DNA of 64,000 bases from Anaerolineae bacterium (GTDB lineage Bacteria; Chloroflexota; Anaerolineae; Aggregatilineales; Aggregatilineaceae): NCBI GenBank assembly GCA_016930015.1, contig JAFGHR010000064.1, forward strand, positions 23,099-87,098. Direction: 5' to 3'. This document shows positions 60,687-64,000 of the stretch, in pieces. Below the pieces are notes generated by a model. The model had not been told where the DNA came from and did no database searches. It was given only the letters and a program-made list of their open reading frames with translations. The stretch's first letter is position 1; each line of letters starts with the position of its first letter. Made by a program: the position numbers and the translations under genes.

Positions 60687-62084
60687 CTAGGACGCAGGCA
60701 GCGTAAACCAGAAATCGGCCCCGCTGCCGGGTTCGGAATCAACATCGAGCACACCGCCGTGAGCGTCCACCACGCGGCGCGTAATCGCCAGCCCCAGCCC
60801 GGTGCTGGATTCGCCGCCGGTAGGTTGGGCCGACAGCCGCGCGAAATCCTGAAACAGGCGCTCACGATCGCGGGGGGTAATGCCCGGCCCTTCGTCACGA
60901 ACACTGACGCGCCATTCTGCGCCGGTCTGCCGCGCACTGACGCGCACCGTGCTGCCCGCCGGGGAGTACTTGACCGCATTCGAGATCAAATTGTCGATCG
61001 CCTGGCGCAGCCGGACCGGGTCGGCGTTCAAATAACCGGAATCGACCGCTTCCAAAATGACTTGTGTGCCCTTTGGAGCAGCAAGCTGGGTATGGCGCTT
61101 GACGGCCCTGGCCATAAACGCGTCCATCTGAACCTGTCTCAGGTTCAAATCCAGCCTGCCGGACTCAATTTGTGTCACGTCGAGCAGTTCGGTCAGCAGC
61201 GCCAGCATGTGCTGCGTTTGCGAGAGCATATCTTGCAGCAGCCCGCGCCGGTCCTCATCGGCCATCCAGTCGAGTGGTTCCAGCAGCAACTGGGCCATCA
61301 TCTGAATGCTGGCAATCGGGTTGCGCAGATCGTGGGCGGCCATGCCGACAAATTCATTTTTGAGTTCGTTCAGGTGGCGCAGTTCGACATTTTGGCGTTC
61401 GATCTCATTCTGGTGTGCGGCCAGCTCGGATACCAGATTCCCCTTATCGACGATGATCGAGAGCTGGTCTGCGATCCGCAAAAACAGGTCGCTGTGTACG
61501 GCGGAATACGTGTTCGGCGTATCACTGGAAAAAAAGATGAATCCAACCGGCAGCCCATTCACGTTTAAGGGGCATGTCAGCGACGAACGAATACCTTCGG
61601 CCACGATCAGCCGGGTCGATTGCGACTCCGGTTTGTCAGCCAGATAACGTTCCAGGTCGTTGATAATGCGCGGCTGGCCGGTTTGGATGATGGTTTGCAG
61701 ACTGCTGCCTTCCAGCGGCGCGGCATAACCGGGACCTAACCGGATATTATCGTGATGACTCCTGGCCCAACGCGATAGTACAGTCTGCCCATTGTCCTCG
61801 ATCAGCGCCAACCCGATCCGGTTGTAGGGAATGATCTGGTCGAAGTGGGTATACACATAGTCCAGGATATCATCGAGCAGCGCCCCGGCAGTAATACGCA
61901 ACGTCAATTTGTCGAGTTCTTGAATCTCGCGGTGGCGCAGCGTCAAGCTGTGTATCAGGTCCCGAAGCGCCGGTTCAAGCTCGCTCGCTGTTTCTAACAT
62001 TGGCAGTGTTGAAGATAAATCGCCGTGCCTTGTGGAGAAAAATTCAACTACATGATTCCGCTGCGCGTCATCGTTGGATGGCAT
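60687..62084 (-). CDS. GAF-domain sensor histidine kinase
   Basis: 465 residues, no membrane segment. GAF domain (about 58-212), coiled-coil linker (about 218-245), HisKA domain with His251 in AAHDLRNPIASIQ, and HATPase domain with N box DNLISNAVKYS, G1 DEGPGITP and G2 GLGLAI. A cytoplasmic sensor that autophosphorylates and passes phosphate to an unlinked response regulator; none is encoded nearby. AGGA about 10 nt before the ATG. Signal unknown. Confidence 0.9.
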   Translation of the reverse strand: MPSNDDAQRNHVVEFFSTRHGDLSSTLPMLETASELEPALRDLIHSLTLRHREIQELDKLTLRITAGALLDDILDYVYTHFDQIIPYNRIGLALIEDNGQTVLSRWARSHHDNIRLGPGYAAPLEGSSLQTIIQTGQPRIINDLERYLADKPESQSTRLIVAEGIRSSLTCPLNVNGLPVGFIFFSSDTPNTYSAVHSDLFLRIADQLSIIVDKGNLVSELAAHQNEIERQNVELRHLNELKNEFVGMAAHDLRNPIASIQMMAQLLLEPLDWMADEDRRGLLQDMLSQTQHMLALLTELLDVTQIESGRLDLNLRQVQMDAFMARAVKRHTQLAAPKGTQVILEAVDSGYLNADPVRLRQAIDNLISNAVKYSPAGSTVRVSARQTGAEWRVSVRDEGPGITPRDRERLFQDFARLSAQPTGGESSTGLGLAITRRVVDAHGGVLDVDSEPGSGADFWFTLPAS

Positions 62085-62163
62085 GCGTTGTATATCCTGA
62101 AACTATTGAGACGAAAACGAACCTAATTATATTCATTTTTTGTTTATTTTAAAGCGATAATTT

Positions 62164-62952
62164 TTACAAAGCGCCGTTTTTTATAGCGCGATTTGCGGAA
62201 TTCGCAAAACCGGGCTTCCGGCCCCAGTGCACGGCCATGGTGCCCAACATAAACCGCCGGTAGCCCACGTCGATCAACCCGGCGTCACACATCAGACCGG
62301 CCAGTTCATCAGCCGTGCGAAAACCGAGCGTGCTTTCCGGCAGGTAGCGGTACGCGTCCGCCTGCCCGGTGATGATCCGGCCCAGCGCGGGGATCACGAG
62401 CTTTAAATACATGTGAATGAAGGGTCGCAGCAGGCCGCGCGGCGGGGGTGTCGTATCCAACGTGACCAGCCGCCCGCCGGGACGCAGCACGCGGACTTGC
62501 TCACGCAAAGCGGCGGGGATATCGGTCACGTTGCGGAACAGGTAGCCGCTCGTCACGGCGTCGAACACGCCCTCACCATAGGGCAGCCGCAGCGTATCGG
62601 CGGCCTGCCATGAAATGGGCTTAGTCCCGTTGGCACGCTGTATGGTGTCCATACGCTGTATGGCAACACGCATCATGGGGATCGCAAAATCGGCACCGAT
62701 CACGCGCAGACCGGGCACCTGCCGCCGCGCCTCGAACGCGATATCCCCCGTGCCCGTCGCCACGTCCAGCAGCCAGCCGCCCGGCGATAATGCCGCCTGC
62801 CGCACGACAAACCGCCGCCAGCGCCGGTCCTGTCCGAACGTCATCAGGCGGTTCATGAGATCATAACGGGACGCGATGCGCCCGAACATCTCCTGCACAT
62901 AAGCAGCGCGATCCGGCATGGAATCAGGCGTTTTTTCCGGTTGATTGGTCAT
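62164..62952 (-). CDS. menG: Demethylmenaquinone methyltransferase
   Basis: 262 residues from ATG at 62952, where GGGGAG lies 5 nt upstream; the longer frame is spurious. UbiE/MenG signature: VQEMFGRIASRYDLMNRLMT near the N-terminus, SAM motif LLDVATGTGDIAFEA, and the C-terminal GxxGFRTADEL-type region. Makes menaquinone in the last step, fitting the quinone-linked GlpABC nearby. The start overlaps the ABC permease stop (TAATG), suggesting coupled translation. Ubiquinone is less likely in this type of organism. Confidence 0.85.
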   Translation of the reverse strand: MTNQPEKTPDSMPDRAAYVQEMFGRIASRYDLMNRLMTFGQDRRWRRFVVRQAALSPGGWLLDVATGTGDIAFEARRQVPGLRVIGADFAIPMMRVAIQRMDTIQRANGTKPISWQAADTLRLPYGEGVFDAVTSGYLFRNVTDIPAALREQVRVLRPGGRLVTLDTTPPPRGLLRPFIHMYLKLVIPALGRIITGQADAYRYLPESTLGFRTADELAGLMCDAGLIDVGYRRFMLGTMAVHWGRKPGFANSANRAIKNGAL

Positions 62953-63794
62953 TAATGCTCCCCGGCGCGGCGCCAGCGCCCGGCTACCCGTTCCAGCACA
63001 TCGATCACGCTGTACAGCGTCAGCCCCAACAGCGACATTGCCAGGATACCCGCGTACATCTGCTCGTAACGCAGCCGCTGCCACGTCAGCGTGACGATGT
63101 AATACCCCAGGCCTTCGCGCGTGGAATACTGCTCTGCGATGAACAACACCGCGATCGACGTGCCGACCGATATACGCAGCGCGGTGAGCACGGCGGGCAG
63201 CGACGCGGGCAGGTACACGTAGCGGAACAGCGCCCGCCGCCCGGCTCCCAGCGAGCGCACCGACTGGATCAGCTCCGGGCGCAGGCTGGCGGCTTCGTCA
63301 CGCACCACGACCAATATCTGGAAAAACAGGATCAGCGCGATCAGGAAAACTTTCGAGTCCTCACCGATGCCGACGACGACCAGGATCACGGGCAAAAACA
63401 CGATCTTGGGGATGGGATGCACCAGCCCGATCAACGGCGAAAACAGGCGGTTGAGGGCGCGAATCTGGCCCAGGCCCAGCCCGACCGGCGTCGCAACCAG
63501 CACCGCCAGCCCGATCGCCAGCAGCACCCGCCGCGCACTGATCACCAGGTGATGCCACAGGTCGCCTTGAATCTCAGTGACAAACACCGGCCACACGTCC
63601 CAGGGATAGGGCATGATCTCACGGTTGAGGTACACGGCCAGCGCGATCCAGCAGGCGAGAAAAATGCCCAGCGCCAGCGCCATATTTAACGCCCAGCCCA
63701 CCACCACACGCCCGGCATACCGCAGCCATGCGGCGCGCCGCCAACTGGCAGACGTCAGGCGGTCAGTCCCAACAGGTGACGTAGTTCGTTGCAT
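62952..63794 (-). CDS. ABC transporter permease, SsuC/TauC-like
   Basis: 280 residues with about six membrane segments. The BPD_transp_1 motif is EAASLRPELIQSVRSLGAGR with the conserved Gly, and LPASLPAVLTALRISVGT follows. These permeases import nitrate, sulfonates, taurine, or pyrimidine precursors. The start overlaps the end of the ATPase gene by 40 nt. No binding protein is seen before the window ends. The first Met is kept although the Shine-Dalgarno is weak. Confidence 0.85.
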   Translation of the reverse strand: MQRTTSPVGTDRLTSASWRRAAWLRYAGRVVVGWALNMALALGIFLACWIALAVYLNREIMPYPWDVWPVFVTEIQGDLWHHLVISARRVLLAIGLAVLVATPVGLGLGQIRALNRLFSPLIGLVHPIPKIVFLPVILVVVGIGEDSKVFLIALILFFQILVVVRDEAASLRPELIQSVRSLGAGRRALFRYVYLPASLPAVLTALRISVGTSIAVLFIAEQYSTREGLGYYIVTLTWQRLRYEQMYAGILAMSLLGLTLYSVIDVLERVAGRWRRAGEH

Positions 63795-64000
63795 TTGTCC
63801 AAAAACGTCCGTGTACTGCGATAGCCGGGTGTGCCCGCGTCAGGATTGGGCACGATCACGGCCTCGGTTGTCGGCGGATCACGCAAAACCAGAATCCGGC
63901 GGCCCAGGATCGCGGCCTCCTCGATGGCATGGGTCACGATCACGCTGGTCAGGCTCATCTCGGCGCGCAGGCGTAACACAAGATGCTGCAAATCTTCACG
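63755..64000 (-). CDS. ABC transporter ATP-binding protein, C-terminal fragment (SsuB/TauB-like, 5' end beyond the window)
   Basis: About 81 codons are visible and the frame is open to the right edge, so the start is outside. The remaining part includes the switch region SVIVTHAIEEAAILGRRILV, with the His that contacts ATP, and a short C-terminal tail. This is the usual end of SsuB/TauB/NrtC-type ATPases. Overlaps the permease gene, so both are one operon. Confidence 0.8.
   Translation of the reverse strand, partial: REDLQHLVLRLRAEMSLTSVIVTHAIEEAAILGRRILVLRDPPTTEAVIVPNPDAGTPGYRSTRTFLDKCNELRHLLGLTA

Noticed and set aside
62953..63084. Upstream extension of the menG frame
   Set aside because: It overlaps the ABC permease coding region and has no conserved sequence. 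The ATG at 62952 has a good Shine-Dalgarno and begins the family-conserved part.

Overview
This 64 kb window is a GC-rich (about 60 percent by eye), tightly packed bacterial chromosome segment. No tRNA, rRNA, phage, transposase or CRISPR was seen. The gene mix suggests Chloroflexota, probably an Anaerolineae-like lineage: many GT-C membrane glycosyltransferases, a solute-binding/VWA fusion lipoprotein with DUF47 and PiT, DUF4013 proteins, and menaquinone-linked GlpABC. This placement is inference from gene content, not from a marker gene.

Layout. (1) 1-1344: 3' part of a molybdopterin oxidoreductase. (2) 1352-19513, minus strand: a long run devoted mainly to nucleoside and sugar catabolism. 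A BmpA-type nucleoside ABC importer (ATPase plus two permeases) is followed by an ADP-ribosylglycohydrolase, a PfkB kinase, YjbQ, pseudouridine-5'-phosphate glycosidase, DinB, two nucleoside hydrolases, three more PfkB kinases and a SIS-domain protein. A third nucleoside hydrolase and two M18/M42-like peptidases read divergently (19997-23234). (3) 23359-31000: TPR protein, methyltransferase, then a phosphate module (PhoU, solute-binding/VWA fusion, second solute-binding protein, DUF47, PiT). (4) 31135-38296: dtd, two DUF4013 membrane proteins, a glycosylation set, and three tandem small membrane paralogues of unrecognised family. (5) 38497-43302: Fur/Zur plus a zinc ABC importer, with surE lying between the ATPase and permease genes. 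(6) 43727-52651: SPFH protein, Dps, orphan P-loop ATPase, GT39 protein, pyruvate dehydrogenase E1alpha-E1beta-E2. (7) 52980-60585: two unrelated glycerol-3-phosphate oxidation systems facing each other: GlpABC (plus) and a GlpA-like/FAD oxidoreductase/DUF1667 trio (minus). (8) 60687-64000: histidine kinase, MenG/UbiE, and an SsuBC-type ABC transporter cut by the right edge.

The two most notable observations are these. First, a non-coding, MITE-like repeat of about 165-250 bp occurs seven times between genes, always in the same orientation. Three copies have 12-13 bp flanking direct repeats that look like target-site duplications. The copies share inverted ends and hairpins with compensatory base changes, and they repeatedly abut gene ends or sit in divergent promoter regions. 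Second, the first nucleoside permease carries a predicted extracytoplasmic domain that resembles a pre-peptidase C-terminal (PPC) domain, inserted before its core, while no BMP-type binding protein gene is present nearby. Other points of interest are two PfkB kinases with Asn in place of the catalytic Asp, nucleoside hydrolases with differing active-site residues, and the tandem small-membrane-protein family.
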